This document shows, piece by piece, positions 27,808 to 37,455 of a stretch of 64,000 bases of DNA. Under the pieces are notes generated by a model. That model was not told the DNA's origin and ran no database searches. It saw only the letters and a program-made list of their open reading frames with translations. Position 1 is the first letter of the stretch, and each line of letters begins with the position of its first letter. A program made the translations under genes and the position numbers. This DNA comes from an uncultured Alphaproteobacteria bacterium. GTDB taxonomy: Bacteria > Pseudomonadota > Alphaproteobacteria > RF32 > CAG-239. The stretch spans positions 29,964 to 93,963 of the forward strand of contig CALXZK010000004.1 in assembly GCA_944393225.1 (NCBI GenBank). The letters run 5' to 3'.

Positions 27808-27842
27808 AAAAGACAAAGATTAGTTTTTTATCATCGACACCT

Positions 27843-27873
27843 AAGCCCCGTAAAAATTGCGGGGCTTTTTTTT
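27843..27873 (+). terminator. Terminator of the ECF cassette
   Basis: AAGCCCCG/CGGGGCTT stem with a T-run of eight or more. Confidence 0.9.
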
Positions 27874-27927
27874 ATTGAAAAGACAATTTATGGTGCTAAA
27901 CTTGTAAAAAAATAAGGAGATAAAAAG

Positions 27928-28224
27928 ATGCATTTGGTTGTCTTTGCTTTGGCTTTGTATGCCGTGATTGCAGAGTGGCGTAACTATAATTTACGTTCTC
28001 AACTCATTAAAAAATCACAAGTTATTCAAAAATATGTGCATGATAATACTTATTGGTATGCCAATGTTTTGCCGCAAGCAGATAAGCTTTGTTTGATTGA
28101 AACTAAAAAAGGCGAATATTTGGTTTCTAAACTTAGCGATAAACATTGGCAGAAAGAAAATGGCGATGTTGACTTTTCTGCCATTAAACGCTGGATATAT
28201 ATTGAAGATTTGGAAAAACTATAA
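27928..28224 (+). CDS. Hypothetical protein with N-terminal membrane helix
   Basis: Not recognised. 98 residues; hydrophobic 1-17, then a basic helical part and Tyr/Trp-rich C-terminal half. AAGGAGA precedes the ATG. It overlaps the next gene by one base (TAATG), so it belongs to the same operon as the hydrolase and acetyltransferase. Confidence 0.7.
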   Translation: MHLVVFALALYAVIAEWRNYNLRSQLIKKSQVIQKYVHDNTYWYANVLPQADKLCLIETKKGEYLVSKLSDKHWQKENGDVDFSAIKRWIYIEDLEKL

Positions 28225-28790
28225 TGACGTTACTCATTTTTTTGCACGGAAAAGGCGGAAACAAAGATTCTCAAACGGACTTTGTCTCCGATTTAGCTCA
28301 AAAATACAATGCAGAATTGATTTCACTCAATGCTCCGTATAAATCGACAATCAGCAAAGATGGTTTTTATTGGTTTGAAAAAGATGAAATCGGCGGCAAA
28401 CGTGTTGTTAGAATGATGGAGTGGTATTGCTCTCTGGTGATGGCTTTGTCTGCTGTTGTGACTATGATGCGTGAGAAGGGCGTCGGGGCTAAAGATATGA
28501 TTTTGTGCGGACATTCTCAAGGAGGCTTGATTGCACTTTATTGCGGGCTTAAACTTGGCGTCAAAGAAGTGATTACGCTTAATTCTGATGTGCCGGACGA
28601 GGTTTTGGAAGATATTGCCGATAATCCAAAAGTGAAAATAAAATGGGTTCAAGGCGCAAAAGACGACTTTTTAGATGAAAAGCGCAAAGAATCTTATAAA
28701 AATCTGCCTAAAGGCTTGGATTTTGAATATATCATCAGCCCAAACTCAACCCATAGCCGCCTTGATAAAGAAATTTTGGATTTGTTATGA
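28224..28790 (+). CDS. Alpha/beta-hydrolase (phospholipase/carboxylesterase-like)
   Basis: 188 residues. LIFLHGKGGN marks the oxyanion-hole strand, GHSQGG (about 92-97) the nucleophile elbow, GAKDDF the acid and STHSRL the catalytic histidine. Cytosolic, no signal. Similar in layout to the YpfH/carboxylesterase group; the substrate is unknown. It overlaps its neighbours on both sides (1 bp and 4 bp). Confidence 0.85.
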   Translation: MTLLIFLHGKGGNKDSQTDFVSDLAQKYNAELISLNAPYKSTISKDGFYWFEKDEIGGKRVVRMMEWYCSLVMALSAVVTMMREKGVGAKDMILCGHSQGGLIALYCGLKLGVKEVITLNSDVPDEVLEDIADNPKVKIKWVQGAKDDFLDEKRKESYKNLPKGLDFEYIISPNSTHSRLDKEILDLL

Positions 28791-29245
28791 TTTTCAGAAA
28801 ATTTGAAGAAAAAGACATTCCGCAAGTGTTAGAAATTTGCCGAGAGATGCGCGAGCATCATCGTAAGGTTTTGCATGGATATTTTAAGCCGATTGATGAA
28901 GCCTATGAACTAAAATCTTTGCAAGAAACGCTAACAGATGATGATGCTTTTGCTTTGGTGGCAGAAGAGGGGGATACAATATGTGGCTGGCTTTGTGCCG
29001 AGTTTACTTCTCGTCCATATTTGGAAAATGAAAGATTTTGCCATGTTTGCGAACTTGGGGTACTGCCGGATTTTCGCCGTCAGGGAATTGCCGAAAGTTT
29101 GATGAGAAAACTCTTTGAAGAAACAAAAAAGCGTGGAATTTCAGAAATTAATTTGGGCGTGTTTAATGATAATGCAGGAGCCTATAAATTTTATCAAAAG
29201 TTAGGCTTTAAGCCTCTTGAACAAAAAATGAAAATCAATGTTTGA
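28787..29245 (+). CDS. GNAT-family N-acetyltransferase
   Basis: 152 residues with the acetyl-CoA-binding motif A, VLPDFRRQGIAESLMRKL (about 88-105), and the motif B GAYKFYQKLGFKP. Transfers an acetyl group to an unknown amine. The start overlaps the hydrolase stop (ATGA), so the three genes from 27928 form one operon. Confidence 0.9.
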   Translation: MIFRKFEEKDIPQVLEICREMREHHRKVLHGYFKPIDEAYELKSLQETLTDDDAFALVAEEGDTICGWLCAEFTSRPYLENERFCHVCELGVLPDFRRQGIAESLMRKLFEETKKRGISEINLGVFNDNAGAYKFYQKLGFKPLEQKMKINV

Positions 29246-29301
29246 CAAAAACAGATTTTGTTATATGTTTGTTTTGCCTAAAATATTAAAGATGAATCAT
29301 T

Positions 29302-29877
29302 ATGGAAAAGAAAACTTTTATTTTATTTCGTCATGGTGAAACAGATTTGAATGCTCTCAAGATGTTTCAGGGTTGCGGGGTTGATGCCGACTTAAATGAA
29401 ACCGGTCGCAAACAAGCCCTCGAGCTCAAAGAAAAGCTCAAACCTTACGGGATTCAGATTGTTTACACGAGTCCGCTCAAGCGTGCTATGACAACTGCCA
29501 TGCTGGCTTTTGATAAAGATATGCCCGTTAGCGTGGAACCGGATTTGCGGGAGGCTCATCTCGGCAAGGCCGAAGGTATGTTCAAAGCCGATGTGGAAAA
29601 AAACTTTCCCGAAATCTGGAAACATTGGTACACCGCTAATGCTTATATGGATACGCGTTTTCCAGAGGGTGAAAGCAAACAGGAGATTGGCAACCGCATT
29701 AAAAATGCCTTGCTGAAAATTGCCAGCCGCGAGCCGGCCGAAGTGATTGGCATTTCCATCCACAGTGCGGCCATTCGTTGTTTCTTGATGCCTTTGGGAC
29801 GCAAGGATGAACCGATGCAAAATTGTGCCATTTTCCAAGTGGAATTTGACGGTAAAGACTTTAAGCTTGTTAAATGA
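29302..29877 (+). CDS. Histidine phosphatase family protein
   Basis: 191 residues, phosphoglycerate-mutase-like fold. The phosphohistidine motif FRHGETDLN (9-17) is intact; the second catalytic His is in ISIHSAA. REAHLGKAEG matches the dPGM/cobC group. Specificity (alpha-ribazole-phosphate, fructose-bisphosphate or general) cannot be set. Single gene. Confidence 0.9.
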   Translation: MEKKTFILFRHGETDLNALKMFQGCGVDADLNETGRKQALELKEKLKPYGIQIVYTSPLKRAMTTAMLAFDKDMPVSVEPDLREAHLGKAEGMFKADVEKNFPEIWKHWYTANAYMDTRFPEGESKQEIGNRIKNALLKIASREPAEVIGISIHSAAIRCFLMPLGRKDEPMQNCAIFQVEFDGKDFKLVK

Positions 29878-29968
29878 TTTTTCAAATGTAAAATTTGATA
29901 AAAACATAGAGAAATATATGTTTATTTCAACAAAAATATTTTTATGTTAACTTAAAAAAATTATATTT

Positions 29969-30364
29969 ATGTACATTAAATCAATCTTGTGGCTTAGTGG
30001 AGCTTCCGTTTTAGTCGGAGTGTTCATTGCAAAAGCGTTGAAAAAAAAGTGTTCAGAAAGAAAAATTGTCAGAAAAAAAGATGTTAAAAGACGAAATTTG
30101 GCAAAAGTTACTGCATCTGCTTATCAGAAAGATGGTCAGATGATGGTATCTACCTGGGGGCTTTATAAGACGTATCTGCAAAATGGATATTGTACGTATG
30201 AAGAAGCGCAAAGTCTCATCGGAGAATGTCATTCCGACTATCTTTACGCAGACAGCACACTTTCTATCGGGCGTTTTGAATTTAGAAAAGGAGATCGTAT
30301 TAATGTGTGGCTGCAAGATAATGGAAATCGCGCAGTACTAGCGACAAACTTTTCATTGACTTAG
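29969..30364 (+). CDS. Hypothetical membrane-anchored protein
   Basis: Not recognised. 131 residues: one N-terminal membrane helix (4-24), a very basic stretch (26-46) and a compact soluble domain of ~80 residues ending in beta-rich sequence (IGRFEFRKGDRINVWLQDN). Could be peripheral to the inner membrane. The upstream region is AT-rich without a clear ribosome site. Confidence 0.65.
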   Translation: MYIKSILWLSGASVLVGVFIAKALKKKCSERKIVRKKDVKRRNLAKVTASAYQKDGQMMVSTWGLYKTYLQNGYCTYEEAQSLIGECHSDYLYADSTLSIGRFEFRKGDRINVWLQDNGNRAVLATNFSLT

Positions 30365-30370
30365 TAAACG

Positions 30371-30408
30371 AATCCCGCTGATCTTAAAGATCAACGGGAT
30401 TTGTTTTT
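30371..30408. terminator. Bidirectional terminator
   Basis: AATCCCG/CGGGATT stem extended by TGATC/GATCA around a TTAAA loop; T-rich on the right and A-rich on the left. Serves the unknown gene on its left and dsbD on its right. Confidence 0.82.
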
Positions 30409-30409
30409 G

Positions 30410-32020
30410 TTAGTTCAGCTCTTCTTTTAAGATATCTTCCGTCAGAAGCTGCGGTAGAATTTTATAATCATTTCCATGTCCGTCATAATAGATATACAAC
30501 GGGATGCTGTTTCTGCCGTAAGCTTGCAAAGCCTTTGATATTTCTTCATCATGGTTGGTCCAATCGGCCATGAACAAATGAATGTTCTTTTCTGTAACAA
30601 TCTTACCAAAAGTTTCTGATTGCAGAGCCAATTTTTTGTTAACCAGACATGTGATGCACCATTTGGCGGTAAAGTCAATAAAGACTTTTTGATTGTCTTG
30701 AACCAAGGTTTCTACCTTTGCCGTATCATACTTTTGCCAATTCATGCGTCGAGGCATTTCTTGCGGTGTGCCTTGAAGCTGATTGAACAATACCCAAACC
30801 AACCAAACAACGGTTAAAAAGACCGGAATGGCAAAGATTTTTTTGAAAATCTCCATCCATTTTCCGGGTTTGGGTAAAATTTTGTGTACGGCTTTGGGGT
30901 AAAATCCGACCAGAGTGAAAGGCAAGGCATAGCCGATACTTAAAGATAAAAAGATTGGGTAAAAGATATATAACGGTTGTGAAAGCGTGTAACCGATGGC
31001 AATTCCCATAAACGGTGCCGTGCAGGGACTTGCGACCAAAACCGCAAAAAAGCCGGTAACGAAAGCATTAATTCGGCGTTTGGCAAAAGAAATGCGTCCG
31101 ACCTTGTTGGCAAACGGATTATTGACGTTAACCACGTCTAACAACATCAAAAAGATGATGCTGAAAACCACAATCATGATTGCAACAAAAATCGGTGATT
31201 GAAGCTGAAAGCCCCAGCCGATTTCTTCTCCGGTATGACGGAACCATAATAACAGCGTTGCCATCAGCATAAAAGAAGAAACCACGCCGGCAAAGTAGAT
31301 TAAAGCCTCAATCCGGCACTTGATTTTATTATAAGTTCCTTGTGCCAAAGAAACGGCTTTTAAGGTTAGAATCGGGAATACACAAGGCATAAAGTTCAAA
31401 ATTAAGCCACCCAAAAAGGCCATGAGCATTACACCTAAGAAGCTTTGGTCTTCAATATCGGTTTTGTGCTCTTGGAACATTTTTTGTGAAGACATTGACA
31501 TTTCGGCAAAATCTTGAGAAACGAGCATATCCTTTTTAGTGACCGGAAGCGTGAAGCTAAAGTCAAATTTTTCGGGAATGCATTCGTCTTTGCAAGCGAG
31601 CCAACTGACTTGTCCTCTAAAGTTTATGCGACCGATGGCAGCGTGATAGGGCTTGATTGAAGTGCGATAGTAAGCTGTTTTATCGTAGCCATATTGAACA
31701 ATGCCTTCGGTTTCAAAGCGTTGAAAACGGCTCCATTCAACGGGACCTAACTCAAACCATGTGGGAAGCTGCCATGTTACCGTGGTCGGAAGCCCAATAT
31801 CTCCGGGATTTTGAGCAAAAATGTGCCAACCGTTTTTCATTTCAAACTTAACGATAACGTCTAAATTTTGGCGTGGGTTAATTTCATCAAAACCGGTCAA
31901 CAGAGTGGCTTTTACCTTATCTGTTTCATAGTGTTGCATGAAAGCTTTACTTTCTCCGGCATAAGACAAAGTAAAGAACAGAAGCGCTAAAAACAGGTAA
32001 TTTTTGAACTTCATCGGCAT
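30410..32020 (-). CDS. dsbD: Thiol:disulfide interchange protein DsbD (ScsB-like)
   Basis: 536 residues. Signal sequence (1-26), periplasmic N-terminal domain (to about 165), eight membrane helices with the paired cysteines in NFMPCVFP and VASPCTAPF, and a C-terminal thioredoxin domain with WCITC. Moves electrons from cytosolic thioredoxin to the periplasm. It follows a CDP-alcohol phosphatidyltransferase with a one-base overlap (TAATG). Confidence 0.93.
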   Translation of the reverse strand: MPMKFKNYLFLALLFFTLSYAGESKAFMQHYETDKVKATLLTGFDEINPRQNLDVIVKFEMKNGWHIFAQNPGDIGLPTTVTWQLPTWFELGPVEWSRFQRFETEGIVQYGYDKTAYYRTSIKPYHAAIGRINFRGQVSWLACKDECIPEKFDFSFTLPVTKKDMLVSQDFAEMSMSSQKMFQEHKTDIEDQSFLGVMLMAFLGGLILNFMPCVFPILTLKAVSLAQGTYNKIKCRIEALIYFAGVVSSFMLMATLLLWFRHTGEEIGWGFQLQSPIFVAIMIVVFSIIFLMLLDVVNVNNPFANKVGRISFAKRRINAFVTGFFAVLVASPCTAPFMGIAIGYTLSQPLYIFYPIFLSLSIGYALPFTLVGFYPKAVHKILPKPGKWMEIFKKIFAIPVFLTVVWLVWVLFNQLQGTPQEMPRRMNWQKYDTAKVETLVQDNQKVFIDFTAKWCITCLVNKKLALQSETFGKIVTEKNIHLFMADWTNHDEEISKALQAYGRNSIPLYIYYDGHGNDYKILPQLLTEDILKEELN

Positions 32021-32736
32021 TATTCTTTCGGTGCGCGTTGTGCAATTACAAAGTTATAATAAGCGGTAATGACAACACTGCAGGCTTTGATAAAGCATAA
32101 AATACCCAAGATGATGGCGATGGGCAAAAATGCTGACGGAAGCACACATAAGATAATCATACCGACCAAGGTTTCAAAACCTTGAGCAAAACCGCCAAGA
32201 TAGAACGGAGATTTGGTAATCTCTAACTTTTGGCGAGAGTTGTTTTTATAAGCCACAATGGCATATGCCAACATTGCGCAGGCAGAAGAGGTGAAAGCAA
32301 ACAACAAAAAGCATGCGGCAACGGCATTTTCATACGGATTTGCCAAGGCAAAACCAAAAATCAGACCGGCATAGAAAACATAATCCAAGGTGGCATCTAA
32401 GAAAATGCCGAACTCGGTTACTTTGGTGTGACGAGCCAGAGCGCCATCCAAAGCATCAAACAAGCGGTTTAACAAAATGCAGATTAATGCGGCAACAAAA
32501 TCGGACATAGCCAAAAAGTTGATTGCCAATAGACCGATAATAAAGCCTAAAATACTAATCATATTGGCTGAAATGCCTAATTTATGAAGATATTTGGCAG
32601 CAACGGAGATTAAAGAACAGCTCTTATCAACTGTTGTTTGGCAAAGTTTAACACAACTTTGACCAAACTTTTGCAATTTGGGATTGTCTAATTTTGCTTT
32701 GGCTTGTTTTGCCATTGATTTTAGTTTGTTTAACAT
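32020..32736 (-). CDS. CDP-alcohol phosphatidyltransferase
   Basis: 238-residue membrane enzyme. The family signature is present: DALDGALARHTKVTEFG then FLDATLDY (about 91-117), with the conserved DG-x2-AR, G and two D's. About five hydrophobic segments follow. Makes a phospholipid head-group linkage; the ~55-residue basic N-terminal extension (Lys/Gln-rich) is unusual. The exact alcohol substrate cannot be fixed. Divergent from apbE. Confidence 0.88.
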   Translation of the reverse strand: MLNKLKSMAKQAKAKLDNPKLQKFGQSCVKLCQTTVDKSCSLISVAAKYLHKLGISANMISILGFIIGLLAINFLAMSDFVAALICILLNRLFDALDGALARHTKVTEFGIFLDATLDYVFYAGLIFGFALANPYENAVAACFLLFAFTSSACAMLAYAIVAYKNNSRQKLEITKSPFYLGGFAQGFETLVGMIILCVLPSAFLPIAIILGILCFIKACSVVITAYYNFVIAQRAPKE

Positions 32737-32829
32737 TATACTAACCTTTCTAACAATGTTTTAGTTGCGCTTATCATAAAATAAATTTAAATTAATTGAA
32801 ATATTTAATTCTGACGGGTGTAAATAAGT

Positions 32830-33843
32830 ATGAAGCTTTTTACCTTTTTTGTTTTTTTGATTGCTCTTATTTCCGGTGTTTTGTTTGTTAAGCAAGACAG
32901 AGCCGAATATCAGACTTTACGTGGTTACATCTTTGGAACCTATTATGTGGTGAAGGTTCGGACATCTGAGCCAATCAAAGATTTTGCCGCTACGGTTGAT
33001 GCCGAGTTTGACAAAGTTAATGCTCATCTTTCGGTTTTTGAAAAAAATTCGGAACTTAATCAACTCAATTTAGCTAAAGCCTATCAAAAACAAAAGGTTT
33101 CTGCCGAGTTGTATTTGTTGCTGGAGGCATCGCAAAAAGTTTATCAGAAAAGTAACGGAATGTTTGATCCAACCGTCGGATCTTTAATTGAACTTTGGGG
33201 CTTTGGTGTGAATAAAGAACATAAAGTGCCTGATGATGCACAAATTAAAAAGACATTGGCTTCCGTCGGCTTAAATAAAATTAAGCTTCTTCCTAACCGA
33301 GAGGTGATGAAAACGCAGCCGAATTTGACGCTTAATTTATCGGCCATTGCCAAAGGTTATGCCGTTGATATGGTGGCTAAAGCTTTATTTGATAAAGGTT
33401 ATAAAGACTTTTTAGTGGATATTGGCGGAGAAATATACGCTGCCGGCGCGCGTAATGAAAAAGAGCTGGGGTGGAATGTCGGCATTGCCGTTCCGGCAGA
33501 GAAAGAATATGAAAATTCTTTTGCTGTCACTATTAGTAATATGGCAGTGGCAACTTCGGGGAATTATCGCAACTTTTATTATATTAACGGCAAAAAATAT
33601 GCGCATACAATCAACCCCAAAACAGGATATCCTGCCAGCCACAATTTGCTTTCGGTCAGCGTTTTTGCATCAGATTGCATGATGGCTGATGCTTATGCCA
33701 CGGCTTTGATGTCTATGGGTGAAAAAGATGGTTTGGCTTTTGCTGAAAAATATGACATTCCGGTTATTATGTTTGTGGGAGATAATCCCGAAACGGCTGA
33801 AATAGTTTATTCAACAGCGGCAAAAGCTTTGGTGGAGAATTAA
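32830..33843 (+). CDS. apbE: FAD:protein FMN transferase ApbE
   Basis: 337 residues with an N-terminal membrane anchor (1-20) and no lipobox cysteine. The ApbE fold is clear: FGTYYVVKV, LSAIAKGYAVDMVAKAL, VDIGGEIYAAG and HTINPKTGYPASH. It attaches FMN via a phosphoester to Thr/Ser of RnfG and RnfD. Its place as first gene of the rnf operon fits that job. A seven-base gap follows. Confidence 0.95.
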   Translation: MKLFTFFVFLIALISGVLFVKQDRAEYQTLRGYIFGTYYVVKVRTSEPIKDFAATVDAEFDKVNAHLSVFEKNSELNQLNLAKAYQKQKVSAELYLLLEASQKVYQKSNGMFDPTVGSLIELWGFGVNKEHKVPDDAQIKKTLASVGLNKIKLLPNREVMKTQPNLTLNLSAIAKGYAVDMVAKALFDKGYKDFLVDIGGEIYAAGARNEKELGWNVGIAVPAEKEYENSFAVTISNMAVATSGNYRNFYYINGKKYAHTINPKTGYPASHNLLSVSVFASDCMMADAYATALMSMGEKDGLAFAEKYDIPVIMFVGDNPETAEIVYSTAAKALVEN

Positions 33844-33849
33844 AAAACA

Positions 33850-34266
33850 ATGCAGGAAATCAGACATAAAGCAAAAATTGTTCAAGTTAATGCCCATTCG
33901 GTTGAAGCTGAAATAGAAGTCAAATCAGCTTGCGCTCAATGCGCTTTACAAAAAGCTTGTCAAATGCATGAAGTATCACAACACAAAATCATTATCCCTC
34001 TCGAACAAAGTAAAACTTATCATGAAGGAGAGGTGGTTGAAGTTGCCATATCTTTAGATGAGGGAATGCTTGCGGCTTTTTATGCTTATGTTTTACCTTT
34101 GATTTTGGTTTTGTTGACGCTCTTTATAAGTCTTATAAGCGGTGCAAACGAAATTATAAGTGGAATATGTAGTATAATTGTCTTGATTCCATATTATTTT
34201 GGAGTATTTTTGAAAAAGAATTTTTTTGCAAGAAGGCTTAACTTTAAAATTGTCGACAAAGAATAA
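33850..34266 (+). CDS. rseC: RseC/SoxR-reducing-system-type protein
   Basis: 138 residues: an N-terminal beta domain with a CAQCALQKAC cysteine cluster (28-37), then two membrane helices (about 78-97 and 100-117). RseC-family proteins accompany Rnf/Rsx complexes, probably as redox or assembly factors. It sits between apbE and rnfB. Confidence 0.87.
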   Translation: MQEIRHKAKIVQVNAHSVEAEIEVKSACAQCALQKACQMHEVSQHKIIIPLEQSKTYHEGEVVEVAISLDEGMLAAFYAYVLPLILVLLTLFISLISGANEIISGICSIIVLIPYYFGVFLKKNFFARRLNFKIVDKE

Positions 34267-34293
34267 ATCTGCCAAAAAATAGAGTTTTTTACT

Positions 34294-35133
34294 ATGGATA
34301 TAATCGTTTCTGATGTTATAGCTTTGGGCGTAATAGCTTTTTTATCTGCTATGGTTTTGTATTTTGTTTCACAAAAGTTCAAAGTGGAAGAAAACCCCAA
34401 AATTGATGAAATTGAACAGATTTTGCCGGGAGCAAATTGCGGTGCCTGCGGAAAAGCCGGATGTCGTAATTTTGCCGAAGCTTGTGTTAAAGCCGATGCC
34501 GAAGGTTTTAAAAATTTGTATTGTCCGGTCGGCGGTGCTTCAACCATGAAAAAAGTGGCAGATTCTCTGGGCTTTGTTGCAACAGAAAAAGAAGAAACGG
34601 TTGCCGTGTTGAAATGTAACGGAACTTGCCAAAATGCACCGGCAAAGTTGGCTTATGATGCACCGGTTTCTTGTCGTTTGGCAAACTTGATTTCAGTTGG
34701 TCAGAGCGGTTGCCCGAATGGTTGTTTGCGTCAAGGTGATTGCGTTAAAGCTTGTCCGTTCGGTGCGCTTTCAATCAATCCAGAAACCGGAATTCCGCAA
34801 GTGGATGAAAATAAATGCACGTCTTGCGGTGCTTGCGTTAAAATGTGTCCGCGAGGTTTGTTTGAAATTCGTCCTAAAGGCAAAAACGGTCAGCGTGTTT
34901 ATGTGGCTTGCAGCAATAAACAAAAAGGTGCCGTTGCGCGCAAAAACTGCAGCGCAGCTTGCATCGGTTGCATGAAATGCACTAAAATTTGCGATAAAAT
35001 TAAAGTTGAAAATAATCTTTCTTATATTCCGACTTCTGTTTCGGCTCAAGAATTTGGGGCAGAATTGGTCAAAACTTGCCCGACCGGCGCTATTGTTATG
35101 ACAGGTGTTGAAAAGGAGAATGCTCATGACTAA
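34294..35133 (+). CDS. rnfB: Electron transport complex subunit RnfB
   Basis: Ferredoxin-interacting Fe-S subunit of Rnf, 279 residues. N-terminal membrane anchor (7-27), a [4Fe-4S] motif GANCGACGKAGC (46-57), two ferredoxin motifs (GDCVKACPFGA, CTSCGACVKMCP) and an extra cysteine set towards the end (CIGCMKCTKIC), giving a longer protein than enterobacterial RsxB. Its end overlaps rnfC by eight bases. Confidence 0.96.
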   Translation: MDIIVSDVIALGVIAFLSAMVLYFVSQKFKVEENPKIDEIEQILPGANCGACGKAGCRNFAEACVKADAEGFKNLYCPVGGASTMKKVADSLGFVATEKEETVAVLKCNGTCQNAPAKLAYDAPVSCRLANLISVGQSGCPNGCLRQGDCVKACPFGALSINPETGIPQVDENKCTSCGACVKMCPRGLFEIRPKGKNGQRVYVACSNKQKGAVARKNCSAACIGCMKCTKICDKIKVENNLSYIPTSVSAQEFGAELVKTCPTGAIVMTGVEKENAHD

Positions 35134-36451
35134 AACTTTTGCTATCGGCGGTATTCATCCGAACAAACATAAAATCACTTCGCAAAGCCCGATTATTGAT
35201 GCCGGTTTACCGGAATATGTTTATATTCCGTTGAAGCAACATTCAGGTGCTCCCGCTAAAATTTTGGTTAATAAAGGAGATAAGGTTAAAGTCGGAACTT
35301 TGCTGGCTGATGCCGACGGAATTATTTCTTCCGATATTCATTCTTCCGTTTCCGGTGAAGTGGTTAAGATTGATGATGTGAAAGATGCCCTTGGCTATGA
35401 TGAAAAAATGATTGTCATTAAAGTTGAAGGCGATGAATTTGAGCCTTCAATCAACCAAAATCCTGATATCATCAAGGATATTCCGTATTCTTCAGAAGAA
35501 ATTATTCAAAAAATCAGAGAGGCCGGTATTGTCGGTATGGGCGGAGCCGGTTTCCCAACACCCGTAAAAACGACCATTCCCGAAGGTAAAAAGGTTGATT
35601 ATCTGATTGTGAACGGTATTGAATGTGAACCTTGGCTTACTGCTGATGACAGATTGATGATTGAACATGCCGAAGAAATTGTCATCGGAGCAAAAATCTT
35701 AAATAAAATTTTCGGCATTCAAAATGCTATTATCGCTATTGATGAAAATAAGCCCGAAGCAATTGAAATCGTGCAAAATATTACCAGACGTTATGTTGGG
35801 GTTAATGTTCGTGTTTGCAAAACAAAATATCCGCAAGGCGGTGAAAAACAACTCGTCGCGGCTATTACGGGACGCGAGGTTCCGTCCGGAAAATTGCCGA
35901 TTGATGCCGGTTGTATTGTTCAAAACGTGGGAACGGTTTTTGCTGTTTATGAAGCGGTTATGAAAAACAAACCTTTGTTTGAGCGTATTGTTACCGTTAG
36001 CGGTGATGAATGTGCCGAGCCGAAAAATTTCAAAGTCAGAGTAGGGACACCGGCATCTTTCTTGATTGAAAAATGCGGCGGCGTTCCCGATGAAACGGCT
36101 GAGATTATATTCGGCGGTCCGATGATGGGGCAAACCATTATCAACCTTGATGCTCCGGTTATAAAATTGACTTCCGGTATTTTATTGTTGTCTGAAAAAG
36201 AAACTCACCGTCCCGATATGATGGATTGTATTCGTTGCGGCAAGTGTGTTGATGCTTGTCCGATGGGACTTCGTCCGTTTCTCATCGGCATTTGCGTACG
36301 CAACAATATGATAGATGAGCTCAAAAATATTCATGCCATGGATTGTATCGAATGTGGTTGCTGTGCTTATATTTGTCCGGCACGCATTCCTTTGCTCGAT
36401 TTTTGCAAATTGGGTAAAATTGAAATAAGAAAAAAACAAAAAGGAAAATAA
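35126..36451 (+). CDS. rnfC: Electron transport complex subunit RnfC
   Basis: 441-residue NADH-binding peripheral subunit. GGAGFPTPVKT (about 138-148) is the flavin/NADH-binding glycine loop; two [4Fe-4S] motifs CIRCGKCVDACP and CIECGCCAYICP lie near the C-terminus. It lacks the long repeat tail of E. coli RsxC. The ATG at 35126 has AAAGGAG upstream. Confidence 0.97.
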   Translation: MTKTFAIGGIHPNKHKITSQSPIIDAGLPEYVYIPLKQHSGAPAKILVNKGDKVKVGTLLADADGIISSDIHSSVSGEVVKIDDVKDALGYDEKMIVIKVEGDEFEPSINQNPDIIKDIPYSSEEIIQKIREAGIVGMGGAGFPTPVKTTIPEGKKVDYLIVNGIECEPWLTADDRLMIEHAEEIVIGAKILNKIFGIQNAIIAIDENKPEAIEIVQNITRRYVGVNVRVCKTKYPQGGEKQLVAAITGREVPSGKLPIDAGCIVQNVGTVFAVYEAVMKNKPLFERIVTVSGDECAEPKNFKVRVGTPASFLIEKCGGVPDETAEIIFGGPMMGQTIINLDAPVIKLTSGILLLSEKETHRPDMMDCIRCGKCVDACPMGLRPFLIGICVRNNMIDELKNIHAMDCIECGCCAYICPARIPLLDFCKLGKIEIRKKQKGK

Positions 36452-36452
36452 A

Positions 36453-37454
36453 ATGTTGAAAGTTGCAACTGCACCTCATATGTTTTCTCCGGTTGACACG
36501 CAACGCTTGATGCTTGATGTGGTTATAGCCATGTTGCCGGCAGCATTTGTTGCTGTGGCTTTTTTTGGCTTGAACGCATTGATTGTTATTCTTAGCTCGA
36601 TTGCGGCTTGTGTGATGTGGGAATATTTATTTGTACGCTATTTGCTCAAGCAAAAATCGACCATAAATAACTATTCAGCCATTATTACCGGTATGTTGTT
36701 GGCTTTCAATCTTCCGGCAACAATGCCGATTTGGATGGTGCTTATCGGTGCATTTATGGCGATTGTGGTTGCTAAAATGGCTTTTGGCGGCTTAGGTAAG
36801 AATATTTTTAATCCGGCATTGGTCGGACGTGTCTTTTTGTTCATTTCTTTTCCGGTGCAAATGACCATGTGGATGAAACCGAATTGGCATGATTTTTTCA
36901 ACGCTGATGTTCAAACAGCAGCAACAACTTTGGGTATTCTCAAACACTTAGATGCTTCTTCTTCAGCCACTTCTTTAACTCATGACGTTGAAGCCGTTCA
37001 CGATATTCCCGATTATTGGCAAATGTTTGTCGGATATACCGGTGGCTCTTTAGGTGAGGTTTCTGCTTTGGCTTTGCTCTTGGGCGGAGCTTATCTCTTG
37101 TATCGCCGCGTTATCACATGGCATGTGCCTTTTTACTATCTGGCAACCATGTTTATTTTAACCTCAATTATGTGGCTTATTACTGATGATGTGCGCTATG
37201 AACCTTTGACACACTTGTTGTCCGGCGGTTTGATGCTTGGTGCTATTTTTATGGCAACTGATTACACCACATCTCCGATGTCTATTAAAGGAAAAATAAT
37301 CTTTGCTATCGGTTGTGGGCTACTCACCTTTATTATTCGTTTTTACAGTGCTTATCCCGAAGGGATATCTTTTGCTATTTTGATTATGAACGCATTTGTA
37401 CCTTTGATTGATAAGTTCTTTTATCCGCGTGTTTACGGAACGGGGAGAAAGTAA
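36453..37454 (+). CDS. rnfD: Electron transport complex subunit RnfD
   Basis: 333-residue polytopic membrane subunit with about nine hydrophobic segments, related to NqrB. NIFNPALVGRVFLF is conserved. The covalent-FMN site appears as VQTAATTLG, where the usual SGAT-type motif has Ala in place of Gly. Starts one base after the rnfC stop. Confidence 0.96.
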   Translation: MLKVATAPHMFSPVDTQRLMLDVVIAMLPAAFVAVAFFGLNALIVILSSIAACVMWEYLFVRYLLKQKSTINNYSAIITGMLLAFNLPATMPIWMVLIGAFMAIVVAKMAFGGLGKNIFNPALVGRVFLFISFPVQMTMWMKPNWHDFFNADVQTAATTLGILKHLDASSSATSLTHDVEAVHDIPDYWQMFVGYTGGSLGEVSALALLLGGAYLLYRRVITWHVPFYYLATMFILTSIMWLITDDVRYEPLTHLLSGGLMLGAIFMATDYTTSPMSIKGKIIFAIGCGLLTFIIRFYSAYPEGISFAILIMNAFVPLIDKFFYPRVYGTGRK

Positions 37455-37455
37455 G